Origin: Oscillospiraceae bacterium
GTDB taxonomy: Bacteria; Bacillota; Clostridia; Oscillospirales; Acutalibacteraceae
Assembly (NCBI GenBank): GCA_902796535.1
Contig: CADBPL010000018.1
Coordinates: 1-57,902 of the forward strand
DNA length: 57,902 nucleotides
Direction: 5' to 3'
In this document: in pieces, positions 23,930 to 31,465 of the stretch
Position numbering within the stretch: the first letter of the stretch is position 1
How the letters are laid out: every line of letters starts with the position of its first letter
Notes under the pieces: model-generated
Databases searched by the model: none
Told to the model about the DNA's origin: nothing
The model's input: the letters and a program-made list of their open reading frames with translations, nothing else
Translations under genes and position numbers: made by a program

Positions 23930-26151
23930 TGAAGAACCCCTCTGCCCACAACGAGAATGATGGTTGTGTCGGTCGGATAGCGCTTGAAGCGGTTGAGCCC
24001 GGAGGAAATATCCGGCATCTGCGAAAGCACAACGCCGATCTTTTTGGGATCAAGCGTGATCTCGGTTTCAATGGTGATGTTGTTGAAGCCGGCGTCTTTC
24101 AAGGTCTGCTTTGCCTTTTCGTCAGTCAGGCCAACCACGCTCGGAATGATGGAGGAAGCGTCGGTATAGAAGGAATTCTTAAAGGCGTCTTCGATGGTGG
24201 CCACGTCGCTGAGCGCGATGGGGTCGGTTGTGAAGTTGATGGTGCAGCTGTAAATATCTTTGTTGTCGATCTTAACGATCAGCTTGTCGGCTTTGCCGGA
24301 ACCGGTAACCTCCACGTTGTAGGTGCCGCCGTTGAGCAGCACTTCCTCGGTGGCGACGACCGCCGAATTCAAATAGGCCTTGAGTTCGCCCGTTTCGGTG
24401 CCCGCCATATAGGGCAGCTTGACGGCGATGGCCGTTGCCACGTTCGGCGCCTTGCCGCTGCTGACGATCAGGTCGATGGTCTCGTTTTTGTGCACCGCTT
24501 CTCCTTGCGCCGGAATCTGTTCGAGCACGGTTCCGGCGGCCGAAACGTCGTCACGCTGAGTGACGGAGCCGACCGAAAGGCCGACGGATTTGATCATTTC
24601 TCTGGCGTCGCTTTCAGAATAACCGACCACCTCGGGCGCCAAAACCGCGTCTTTATCGGTGCGCGTTGCCACGAAGAGGACGATCGCGGTGCCGGCAACG
24701 GTTTCGCTGCCCCGCTCCGGCAGTGTGCTGAGCACGGTGCCCTCCTCTGCGGTCGCGTCATATTGCGTTTCGTATGAGGTGGCAAAACCGGCCGCTTTGA
24801 GCTGTTCGGTCGCGTCCACATATTTCTGCCCGTAAACGTCGGGCACGGTAACGGTTTTCTGGTTTTGGTTGACGGTGAGCGTAACGGTCTGACCGGACTG
24901 AACCTTTGTGCCCTTTTCCGGGTCCTGCTTCACAACGACGCCGTAGGGCGACGCGGAATCGTTTTCGTAAATCACGTTGATCCGAAAATCGCTGTATGCG
25001 TCGTTGCCGGCGATCTCCGTTTCATAATTTTTGTTGAGAAAATTGGGAACCTCCAGTTTGCTGACCTTCATCACGTCGGTGAAGAAGAACAGGTAAGAGA
25101 AGATCAGCGCAGACACGGCGACCAGACCGGCCAGAACACCGGACAGAATCGGAATGAGCTTGTTGTTGCGCGTCGCATACTCATCGTTGACGCGCGGTTT
25201 GCCCCGGGCGGGATCCTGCCTTTCCTCGTTTTTCGGCACGAGCGGCTGATTCGAGGTCATGGTGCGATCGATATATTTGGTCGGCTCATTGTCGACAAAA
25301 TAGGAATAATCAAATTTAATGGAGGGATTCCGTTTGAATTCATCCAGATCCAGCAGCATTTCCGCTGCCGACTGATAACGCAGCTTCGGATCCTTCTGCA
25401 TGGCGCGCATGGTGATCTGCTCCAGCCCGACGGGAATGCTGCCGTTGATGCTGCGGGGTGGAACGGGTTCATCGTTGACCTGCATGAGGGCAACGGAAAC
25501 GGCGCTGTCGGATTGGAACGGCAGCTGACCGGTCAGCATTTCATACAGCATAACGCCCACGGAATAGATATCCGCCTTGGCGTCGGTGAAATCTCCCTTC
25601 GCCTGCTCCGGGCTGATATAGTGCACCGAACCGATCGCCCCTTCGGAGATGGTGCGGCTTTCGCTGCGGCTGAAGCTGGCAATGCCGAAATCGGTAACTT
25701 TAATGGTGCCGTTTTGCAGCAGCATGATGTTTTGCGGCTTGATATCGCGGTGAACGATGCCCTTGTCGTGCGCGTGCTGAAGGGCGCGCAGGATCTGCGT
25801 CAGAAAATGAACCGCCTCTTTCGGAGAGATCACCCTCTGGCGTTCGATATATTCTTTGAGGGTAATGCCCTCGATATATTCCATCACGATATATTGCAGC
25901 CGATCGCCGAAGCTGACGTCATAGACCTTAACGATGTTCGGGTGTGAAAGCACGGCAATGAATTTGCATTCGTTTTTGAACCTGCGGCGGAATGCCTCGT
26001 TGGCAAGGTATTCTTCGCGCAGGATTTTCACGGCGACGATCCGGTCGTCGATGCGGTCATAGGCCTTGTAGACGTAGGCCATACCGCCGACGCCGATGAT
26101 CTCATGGATCTCATACCGGTCGTCGATGCGTTTTCCCGTATAGTTTTCCAT
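23926..26151 (-). CDS. prkC: PASTA-domain Ser/Thr protein kinase PrkC
   Basis: 741 residues. The cytoplasmic kinase domain is about 12-270 (GVGGMAYVYKA, VAVKIL, HRDIKPQN, DFGIA, SPEQ). A linker leads to one membrane helix near 335-360 (LIPILSGVLAGLVAVSALI), then an extracellular part with about three PASTA units (to about 580), a beta-rich spacer and a fourth PASTA-like unit at the end. PASTA domains sense muropeptides or lipid II; the kinase acts in growth, germination and cell-wall control with the phosphatase encoded just upstream. The spacer before the last PASTA is not usual in Bacillus PrkC. Confidence 0.96.
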   Translation of the reverse strand: MENYTGKRIDDRYEIHEIIGVGGMAYVYKAYDRIDDRIVAVKILREEYLANEAFRRRFKNECKFIAVLSHPNIVKVYDVSFGDRLQYIVMEYIEGITLKEYIERQRVISPKEAVHFLTQILRALQHAHDKGIVHRDIKPQNIMLLQNGTIKVTDFGIASFSRSESRTISEGAIGSVHYISPEQAKGDFTDAKADIYSVGVMLYEMLTGQLPFQSDSAVSVALMQVNDEPVPPRSINGSIPVGLEQITMRAMQKDPKLRYQSAAEMLLDLDEFKRNPSIKFDYSYFVDNEPTKYIDRTMTSNQPLVPKNEERQDPARGKPRVNDEYATRNNKLIPILSGVLAGLVAVSALIFSYLFFFTDVMKVSKLEVPNFLNKNYETEIAGNDAYSDFRINVIYENDSASPYGVVVKQDPEKGTKVQSGQTVTLTVNQNQKTVTVPDVYGQKYVDATEQLKAAGFATSYETQYDATAEEGTVLSTLPERGSETVAGTAIVLFVATRTDKDAVLAPEVVGYSESDAREMIKSVGLSVGSVTQRDDVSAAGTVLEQIPAQGEAVHKNETIDLIVSSGKAPNVATAIAVKLPYMAGTETGELKAYLNSAVVATEEVLLNGGTYNVEVTGSGKADKLIVKIDNKDIYSCTINFTTDPIALSDVATIEDAFKNSFYTDASSIIPSVVGLTDEKAKQTLKDAGFNNITIETEITLDPKKIGVVLSQMPDISSGLNRFKRYPTDTTIILVVGRGVLQ

Positions 26152-26164
26152 CGTTTTCCCTCCT

Positions 26165-26893
26165 TTACGAAGCGATCGTTACGACCGTGATGTTGTCGCC
26201 GCCTCCGTTTTCGTTGGCGGCCTGAACTAACTTTTCGGCGTATTCGGATGGATCGGAGCGGATGATGATGTCCGTGATCGTTTCATCGCGGACAAAATTA
26301 GTCAACCCGTCGGTGCAAAGCAGAAGCACGTCGTCCTCCTGCAGCGATTCTTCGTTGAAATCAACACGAATGTTTTCCGCCACGCCGACGGCGCGGGTGA
26401 TGATGTTTTTGCCCGGATAGGTTCGCGCTTCCTCCTGCGTAATGCTCCCCTTTTCGACCAGATCCTGCACATAAGAATGGTCGCGCGTGATCTGGCGGAA
26501 GGCGCCGTTTTTGGGGATGATGTAAACGCGGCTGTCGCCCACGTGCGCGATATAAGCCGTGCTGTCGAGGATGACAACCACCACGCAGGTCGTGCCCATT
26601 CCGCTCAGGCTGACGTCCTGACGCGCCATATCCAGCAAACAGGCGTTGGCGCGGTGGATGGCCGATTCCATCATGTTCAGGATCGATTGCGGCCTCATGC
26701 CGCTGCGGCAGCAGCTTTTGAGCGCCTCAGTGATCTTTTGAACAGCAACGGAGCTTGCCACGTTGCCGCCGGCAGCGCCGCCCATTCCGTCGCAAACAAC
26801 GGCCCAGGTCGCGCCCTCCAGCTCGCCGGTCGCGTAGGAATCCTGATTGTTTGCTCTGACAATTCCTTTGTCTGTTTTGGCTGAAATCTTCAT
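26165..26893 (-). CDS. stp: PP2C-family phosphatase paired with PrkC
   Basis: 242 residues. Typical Stp1/PrpC: KTDKGIVRANNQDS at the start, VCDGMGG metal site near 35, GDSRVY, and TDGLTN and GGGDNITV toward the end, all metal-binding elements of PP2C. It reverses phosphorylation by the kinase encoded 13 bases downstream. The start agrees with family N-termini, yet the only good SD (AAAGGAGA, 26924-26931) lies about 30 bases upstream with no alternative start codon in frame. Confidence 0.95.
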   Translation of the reverse strand: MKISAKTDKGIVRANNQDSYATGELEGATWAVVCDGMGGAAGGNVASSVAVQKITEALKSCCRSGMRPQSILNMMESAIHRANACLLDMARQDVSLSGMGTTCVVVVILDSTAYIAHVGDSRVYIIPKNGAFRQITRDHSYVQDLVEKGSITQEEARTYPGKNIITRAVGVAENIRVDFNEESLQEDDVLLLCTDGLTNFVRDETITDIIIRSDPSEYAEKLVQAANENGGGDNITVVTIAS

Positions 26894-26951
26894 TGTTTCT
26901 ACGGCGCGGGGTATCCGTGCGTGTCTCCTTTCCGAGGAATGATGCGGTATG

Positions 26952-27959
26952 TTAACGGATGTGCTTGCTTCTCAATTGCCCGCAGGAGGCGTCGATATCG
27001 CCGCCCAGGCTGCGGCGCACCGTCACGGTGCGGCCCTCGTTCTCCAGAATCCCGGCAAATGCGCGGATGCGCTGAGGGGAGCTTGATTTCAGCCCGCTTT
27101 CCGTTACGTCATTGGCCGGGATCAAATTGATATGGCTCAGCGTTCCTTTTAACAGCTCGGCCAGCTCGCGGGCGCATTCGTCCGAATCATTCACGCCGCC
27201 GAGCATGGTGTATTCATAGGAGATGCGGCGCGAGGTCGCATCGGCATAATGGCGGCAGGCGCGCATCAGCTCTTCCAATGGGTATTTGCGGTTGATCGGC
27301 ATGAGTGACGAACGCATGGCGTTGTTCGGCGCGTGAAGCGACACGGAAAGCGTGAGCTGCAAATTTTCTTTTTCCAGTTTTTCAATGCCGGGTACGACCC
27401 CGCAGGTGGAAAGAGAAATGTTGCGCATACCGATATTCAGGCCGTTTTCATCGTTGACCAGCCTGAGAAAGCGCAGCACGTTGTCGTAGTTATCAAACGG
27501 CTCGCCCATGCCCATGAGCACAAGGTGGGAAACGCGGATGCTTTCATCCCGCTGGGCTGCGTGGATCTGGCCGAGGATCTCCCCTGCCGACAAATCGCGG
27601 ACGAAGCCGCTTTTGCCCGTGGCGCAGAACGCGCAGTTCATCCGGCAGCCGACCTGTGTGGAAACGCAGAGCGAATAGCCGTATTTGTATTTCATCAGAA
27701 CGCTTTCAATGAATTCGCCGTCATGCAGCCGGAACAGATATTTCACGGTGGGGTCGAGCGCGGAAACTGATTTTTTTTCGATTCTACAATCGTAGATGCA
27801 ACAGGTTTCCGCGAGCCTGTCCCGCAGGGCTTTGGAAAGATTGGTCATGTCGGCAAACGACGAAACACCCTTTTGCTGCAGCCACTGCCACACCTGCCTG
27901 GCGCGAAAAGACGGCAGAGAGAGGGTGGAAAAGAAAGCGGTCAGCTCCTCAAGCGTCAT
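26952..27959 (-). CDS. rlmN: 23S rRNA (adenine2503-C2)-methyltransferase RlmN
   Basis: 335 residues from the ATG at 27959. Radical SAM enzyme methylating A2503 of 23S rRNA and A37 of some tRNAs. Cluster motif CRMNCAFCATG, SAM-binding GMGEPFDNYD, and the catalytic Cys near the end in DIDASCGQLRSK. Family members often carry a short DIxSM/L stretch before TLEEL; the sequence upstream encodes KQDIRS, preceded by a CTG codon overlapping the rsmB stop with AGGG in front. Translation may therefore begin at 27980 rather than at the ATG. Fits between rsmB and stp as in other Firmicutes. Confidence 0.96.
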   Translation of the reverse strand: MTLEELTAFFSTLSLPSFRARQVWQWLQQKGVSSFADMTNLSKALRDRLAETCCIYDCRIEKKSVSALDPTVKYLFRLHDGEFIESVLMKYKYGYSLCVSTQVGCRMNCAFCATGKSGFVRDLSAGEILGQIHAAQRDESIRVSHLVLMGMGEPFDNYDNVLRFLRLVNDENGLNIGMRNISLSTCGVVPGIEKLEKENLQLTLSVSLHAPNNAMRSSLMPINRKYPLEELMRACRHYADATSRRISYEYTMLGGVNDSDECARELAELLKGTLSHINLIPANDVTESGLKSSSPQRIRAFAGILENEGRTVTVRRSLGGDIDASCGQLRSKHIR

Positions 27960-27976
27960 GGATCTGATATCCTGCT

Positions 27977-29299
27977 TCAGCGTTTCCCTCTCCTTTCAAA
28001 CACGGCGATAAAGAACCCATCCGTCTGATTCCTATGCGGCATCAGCGTCAGCGTATGCGCGCTGCGGTAAGAATCTTCGCCGCCGACCGCAGGCTCAACT
28101 GCCACGAAATCGTCGTGCTCCTGCAAAAAGCGCTGCGCGACCGCCTCATTTTCGGCGGGGTTCAGCGCGCAGGTGGAGTAGACCAGACGGCCGCCCTGCA
28201 TCACATAATTTGCGGAATTATTCAATATATTATACTGTGTTTTGGGTAATTTGTCAATCTCACCCGGGTCTTTGAACCGGATCTCGGGCTTGCGGCGGAT
28301 GATGCCGAGCCCCGAACAGGGCACGTCGCACAGCACGCGCTGCGCCATGGGCAGCTGCCGGCTGATGGTACACGCGTCGTTCAGCGCCACGTCGATGGAA
28401 CGAAGCCCGAGCCGATTGGCGCCCTCTTTGATCAGCGCCAGACGGTGGGAATGGATGTCGCAACAGATGATCCTGCCTTCGTCGTGCATCAGCTGCGCCG
28501 CCGTGAAGGCCTTGCCGCCGGGCGCGGAGCACAGGTCGAGAACCGTGTCGCCCGGCTGCGGGTCAAGCGCCGCCGCGCAAAGCTGGGACGCGGCGTCCTG
28601 CACGTGAAACAGCCCTTTTTGAAAGCTGACGAGCTTTTCCACGCTGCCGCATTTGCCGAGGTTCAGCGCGTTTTCACACGGCGCAGGCGCCGCTTCCACG
28701 CCCTCTTCCTTCAGCCGCTGTTTCAACTGCGGCGCCGTCGTGCGCTGCGTGTTGACCCGAACGGTCAACGGCGGGCGGCCGGTGCAGGCGGCCATGATCC
28801 CTTCGGCGTTATCTTCCCCGTAGCAGCCGCGCCAAAGGCGCACGAGCCACAGCGGAAACGAATATTTGACAGATAAGTATTGATCCGGATCCGATTCATC
28901 CGGCAGGACGAGCCCCTCGCGGCTGACGGCGCGCAGCACCGCGTTGGTCAGCCTGGCGGCAAAGGCGCAGCCGTTGGCGCGCACAAGCGTGACGCTTTCG
29001 TTCACGGCTGCGGACGGCGGGATCTTATCCATAAAAAGCAGCTGGTAAGCGCCCATGCGCAGGGCGGTGAGCACCTGCGGCTTGAGCTTTCTGACAGGCT
29101 GCTTCAAATGGCGGCTCAGGCAGTGATCCAGCGTGACGGTGCGTTCCAGCACACCGTAAACCAAAGCGCTGACCAGCGACGCGTCCACCTCTTTCAGGTC
29201 GGAGCCGCTGAGCATACTGTCGATCGTCAGGTTGGAATAAGAACCGCTGCGGTTGATCTTATTCAGAATCTCAAAGGCGGTTTGTCTGGCTGATTTCAT
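27977..29299 (-). CDS. rsmB: 16S rRNA (cytosine967-C5)-methyltransferase RsmB
   Basis: 440 residues. An N-terminal NusB-like RNA-binding domain (about 1-130) is followed by a Rossmann methyltransferase: DLCSAPGGKAF, then DVPCSGLGIIRRKPEIR with one catalytic Cys, and YSTCALNPAEN with the other. It methylates C967 of 16S rRNA. The start overlaps the last base of the yugP stop. The downstream rlmN may start inside its stop codon. Confidence 0.96.
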   Translation of the reverse strand: MKSARQTAFEILNKINRSGSYSNLTIDSMLSGSDLKEVDASLVSALVYGVLERTVTLDHCLSRHLKQPVRKLKPQVLTALRMGAYQLLFMDKIPPSAAVNESVTLVRANGCAFAARLTNAVLRAVSREGLVLPDESDPDQYLSVKYSFPLWLVRLWRGCYGEDNAEGIMAACTGRPPLTVRVNTQRTTAPQLKQRLKEEGVEAAPAPCENALNLGKCGSVEKLVSFQKGLFHVQDAASQLCAAALDPQPGDTVLDLCSAPGGKAFTAAQLMHDEGRIICCDIHSHRLALIKEGANRLGLRSIDVALNDACTISRQLPMAQRVLCDVPCSGLGIIRRKPEIRFKDPGEIDKLPKTQYNILNNSANYVMQGGRLVYSTCALNPAENEAVAQRFLQEHDDFVAVEPAVGGEDSYRSAHTLTLMPHRNQTDGFFIAVFERRGKR

Positions 29300-29988
29300 C
29301 AGTTTCTCCTGTTAAACCGCAGCACAAAGCGCAGCAGATTCGCCAGTGTGACGAGCAGCGCAGTCACATAGGTCATGGCGGCCGCCGTGAGCACCTTGCG
29401 CGCGCCCGGCTGTTCATCGTCGGTGAGCATGTTGGTTTCTTCAATGACCTTCATTGCCCTGTGGCTGGCGTTGAGCTCCACGGGCAGCGTGACGAACTGG
29501 AACAGCGCGATCAGGCCATAGAGCAGCAGGCCGATGGAGACCAGCGGATGAAAGCCGAGAAAGTAGCCGAGAATCGCAATGGGCAACCCGATGGCTGAGC
29601 CGATGTTGCACACAGGCAGGATCATGTTGCGGATTTTGATCGGCATATAGTTTTCAGCGTGCTGCGCCGCGTGCCCCGCTTCATGGCAGGCGATGCCGAT
29701 GGCGGCTACGTTTGCGCCGCTTGAGACCTCCTGCGACAGACGGATCACCTTGGCCTTGGGGTCGTAATGGTCGGTCAGCTTGCCCGACACCGTTTCAATG
29801 CGCACGTCGTTGATGCCGTATTGATAAAGCACTCTGGCTGCTGCCTGCGCGCCGGTGAGCCCGCGCGAGGACAACACCTTTGACTGCTTGCTGTAAGCGG
29901 ATTTGACCATGCCCTGCGCGATCAGGGAGAGCGCGAGCATGGGAAGGACTAAAATCAGATAATAATAGTCAAAATAAAGAAAACCCAT
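29299..29988 (-). CDS. yugP: YugP-family membrane zinc metallopeptidase
   Basis: 229 residues from the ATG at 29988 (GAGAT upstream). Membrane helices at the start (YLILVLPMLALSLIAQG) and two toward the C-terminus; HEAGHAAQH near 112 is an HExxH zinc site. Family of neutral zinc peptidases of unknown substrate. Clostridial genomes often keep it between fmt and rsmB, though Bacillus does not, and the tight spacing (22 bases from fmt, 1-base overlap with rsmB) shows co-transcription. Confidence 0.9.
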   Translation of the reverse strand: MGFLYFDYYYLILVLPMLALSLIAQGMVKSAYSKQSKVLSSRGLTGAQAAARVLYQYGINDVRIETVSGKLTDHYDPKAKVIRLSQEVSSGANVAAIGIACHEAGHAAQHAENYMPIKIRNMILPVCNIGSAIGLPIAILGYFLGFHPLVSIGLLLYGLIALFQFVTLPVELNASHRAMKVIEETNMLTDDEQPGARKVLTAAAMTYVTALLVTLANLLRFVLRFNRRN

Positions 29989-30010
29989 AATCAATCTCTT
30001 TTCTCAAAAA

Positions 30011-30940
30011 TCATTGCCCTAAAATGGTTCCTTTTTCAATTTTAAAGCCGCGTAAAAAATCCGGGGCGCGCAGCTTGCTTTTGCCCTGCGCCTGCAGTTC
30101 GCCGATCAGAACGGTGACCCCGTCGCCGCAGCAGACTTCCAGTTGTTTATCGGCACCGACGACTTCACCGGCGCGTTTGCCGCAGGGGCTGCCCAAATGG
30201 GAACGGGACAGCTTGACGGTTTTTCCGTGGATCACGGTCGAGGCGCCCGGCCACGGGTCGAGCCCGCGGATCTGATCGTGCACCTGCTGCGCCGTTTTGC
30301 TCCAGTCGACCGGCGCCATGCTTTTGTCGAGCATCGAAGCATAGGTTGCCCGGCTGTTATCCTGCTTTTGCGGCGTGATCGTGCCGTTTTGCAGGCCGAC
30401 GATGGTTTGGAGGAGCAGCCCGGCGCCGAGCACCTTCAGCCGGTCAAACAGTTCGCCGGCGGTTTCGTCGGGCTGAATATCGGTTTTTTCCGCTAACAGG
30501 ATATCGCCGGTGTCCATGCCGGCATCCAACTGCATGGTGGTGACGCCCGTGACCTTTTTGCCCTGCAGAATGCTGTGCTGGATGGGCGCCGCACCGCGCA
30601 GCTCAGGCAGGAGCGACGCGTGAACGTTCACACAGCCGTAGGGCGGCAGGTCGAGGATCTCCTGCGGAATGATCTTGCCGTAAGCGACGACCACGATGAG
30701 ATCGGGCGCGAGCAGCCGGATGCGTTCGGCCGCCTCACCGTCACGCAGGGTACTGGGCTGATAGGTCTCAAGCCCCAGCTCCTGTGCGCAGACCTTGACC
30801 GCGGGCGGCGTCAGGATCATTTTGCGGCCCTGCGGCTTGTCAGGCTGACTCATCACAAGGCAGACGTCATGCCCGTTTTGCACGAGCGCACGCAGGCAGT
30901 CCACCGCAAAATCGGGTGTTCCCATAAATACGATCCGCAT
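30011..30940 (-). CDS. fmt: Methionyl-tRNA formyltransferase
   Basis: 309 residues, normal length. Formylates initiator Met-tRNA with 10-formyl-THF. FMGTPDFAV at the start, NVHASLLPELRGAAPI with the catalytic Asn/His, and GVTTMQLDAGMDTGDIL with Asp; the C-terminal OB domain follows from about 205. Paired with def upstream, which removes the formyl group after translation. The 55-base gap to def contains a palindrome also found near 55818. Confidence 0.97.
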   Translation of the reverse strand: MRIVFMGTPDFAVDCLRALVQNGHDVCLVMSQPDKPQGRKMILTPPAVKVCAQELGLETYQPSTLRDGEAAERIRLLAPDLIVVVAYGKIIPQEILDLPPYGCVNVHASLLPELRGAAPIQHSILQGKKVTGVTTMQLDAGMDTGDILLAEKTDIQPDETAGELFDRLKVLGAGLLLQTIVGLQNGTITPQKQDNSRATYASMLDKSMAPVDWSKTAQQVHDQIRGLDPWPGASTVIHGKTVKLSRSHLGSPCGKRAGEVVGADKQLEVCCGDGVTVLIGELQAQGKSKLRAPDFLRGFKIEKGTILGQ

Positions 30941-30966
30941 AGGGATCAGCTCCTTTTTTGAAAGCA

Positions 30967-30989
30967 GCGCCGCAGTTTGTGCGGTGTTG
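30967..30989. repeat. Imperfect palindrome between def and fmt
   Basis: GCGCCGCAGTTTGTGCGGTG, 21 of 23 bases shared with 55818-55840. It can form a short hairpin in the mRNA just before the fmt SD. Confidence 0.4.
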
Positions 30990-30995
30990 CCTGAA

Positions 30996-31451
30996 TTATT
31001 CCTCGTCCTGTTCCGGGGCCAGATGGTCGATGTAAAGCTGACCGTCCAGATGGTCGATCTCGTGGCAGAACGCGCGAGCCTTGAGTTCGCTGCCTGAATA
31101 GAAGCACCACTTGCCGTAACGGTTCTGCGCTTTGACCTTGACGCTCATGGGGCGGATGGTGCGGGCGCTTTCACCGGGGATGGACAGGCAGCCCTCCATT
31201 TCGCGCTGCTCGCCTTGTGCTTCGATGATCTCCGGGTTGACCAGCTCAATGGCGCCGTCGCCGCAGTCCAGCACGACCACGCGGCGCAGCACGCCAACCT
31301 GAACGGCCGCCAGACCGCAGCCCTCCGCGTGATACATGGTGTCCTTCATGTCGTCGATCAGCTGCGCAAGGCGATCGTCGAATTTATCGACCGGCCGGCT
31401 CTTTTTGCGCAGCATGGGATTTTCTTTTTTGATGATGTTTCTTAATGCCAT
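30996..31451 (-). CDS. def: Peptide deformylase
   Basis: 151 residues. Metal hydrolase that removes N-formyl from new proteins. All three motifs are present: GCGLAAVQVG, EGCLSIPGE and HEIDHLDG (Cys and two His ligands plus catalytic Glu). Slightly variant first motif (GxGLAAxQ). Between priA and fmt, 14 bases from priA, as in most Firmicutes. Confidence 0.97.
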   Translation of the reverse strand: MALRNIIKKENPMLRKKSRPVDKFDDRLAQLIDDMKDTMYHAEGCGLAAVQVGVLRRVVVLDCGDGAIELVNPEIIEAQGEQREMEGCLSIPGESARTIRPMSVKVKAQNRYGKWCFYSGSELKARAFCHEIDHLDGQLYIDHLAPEQDEE

Positions 31452-31465
31452 TTCATTCGCCTTCT

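Noticed and set aside
24865..25947. 360-codon plus-strand frame inside prkC
   Set aside because: Antisense to a clear PrkC kinase; translation shows no family motif. Long antisense frames are common in GC-rich sequence.
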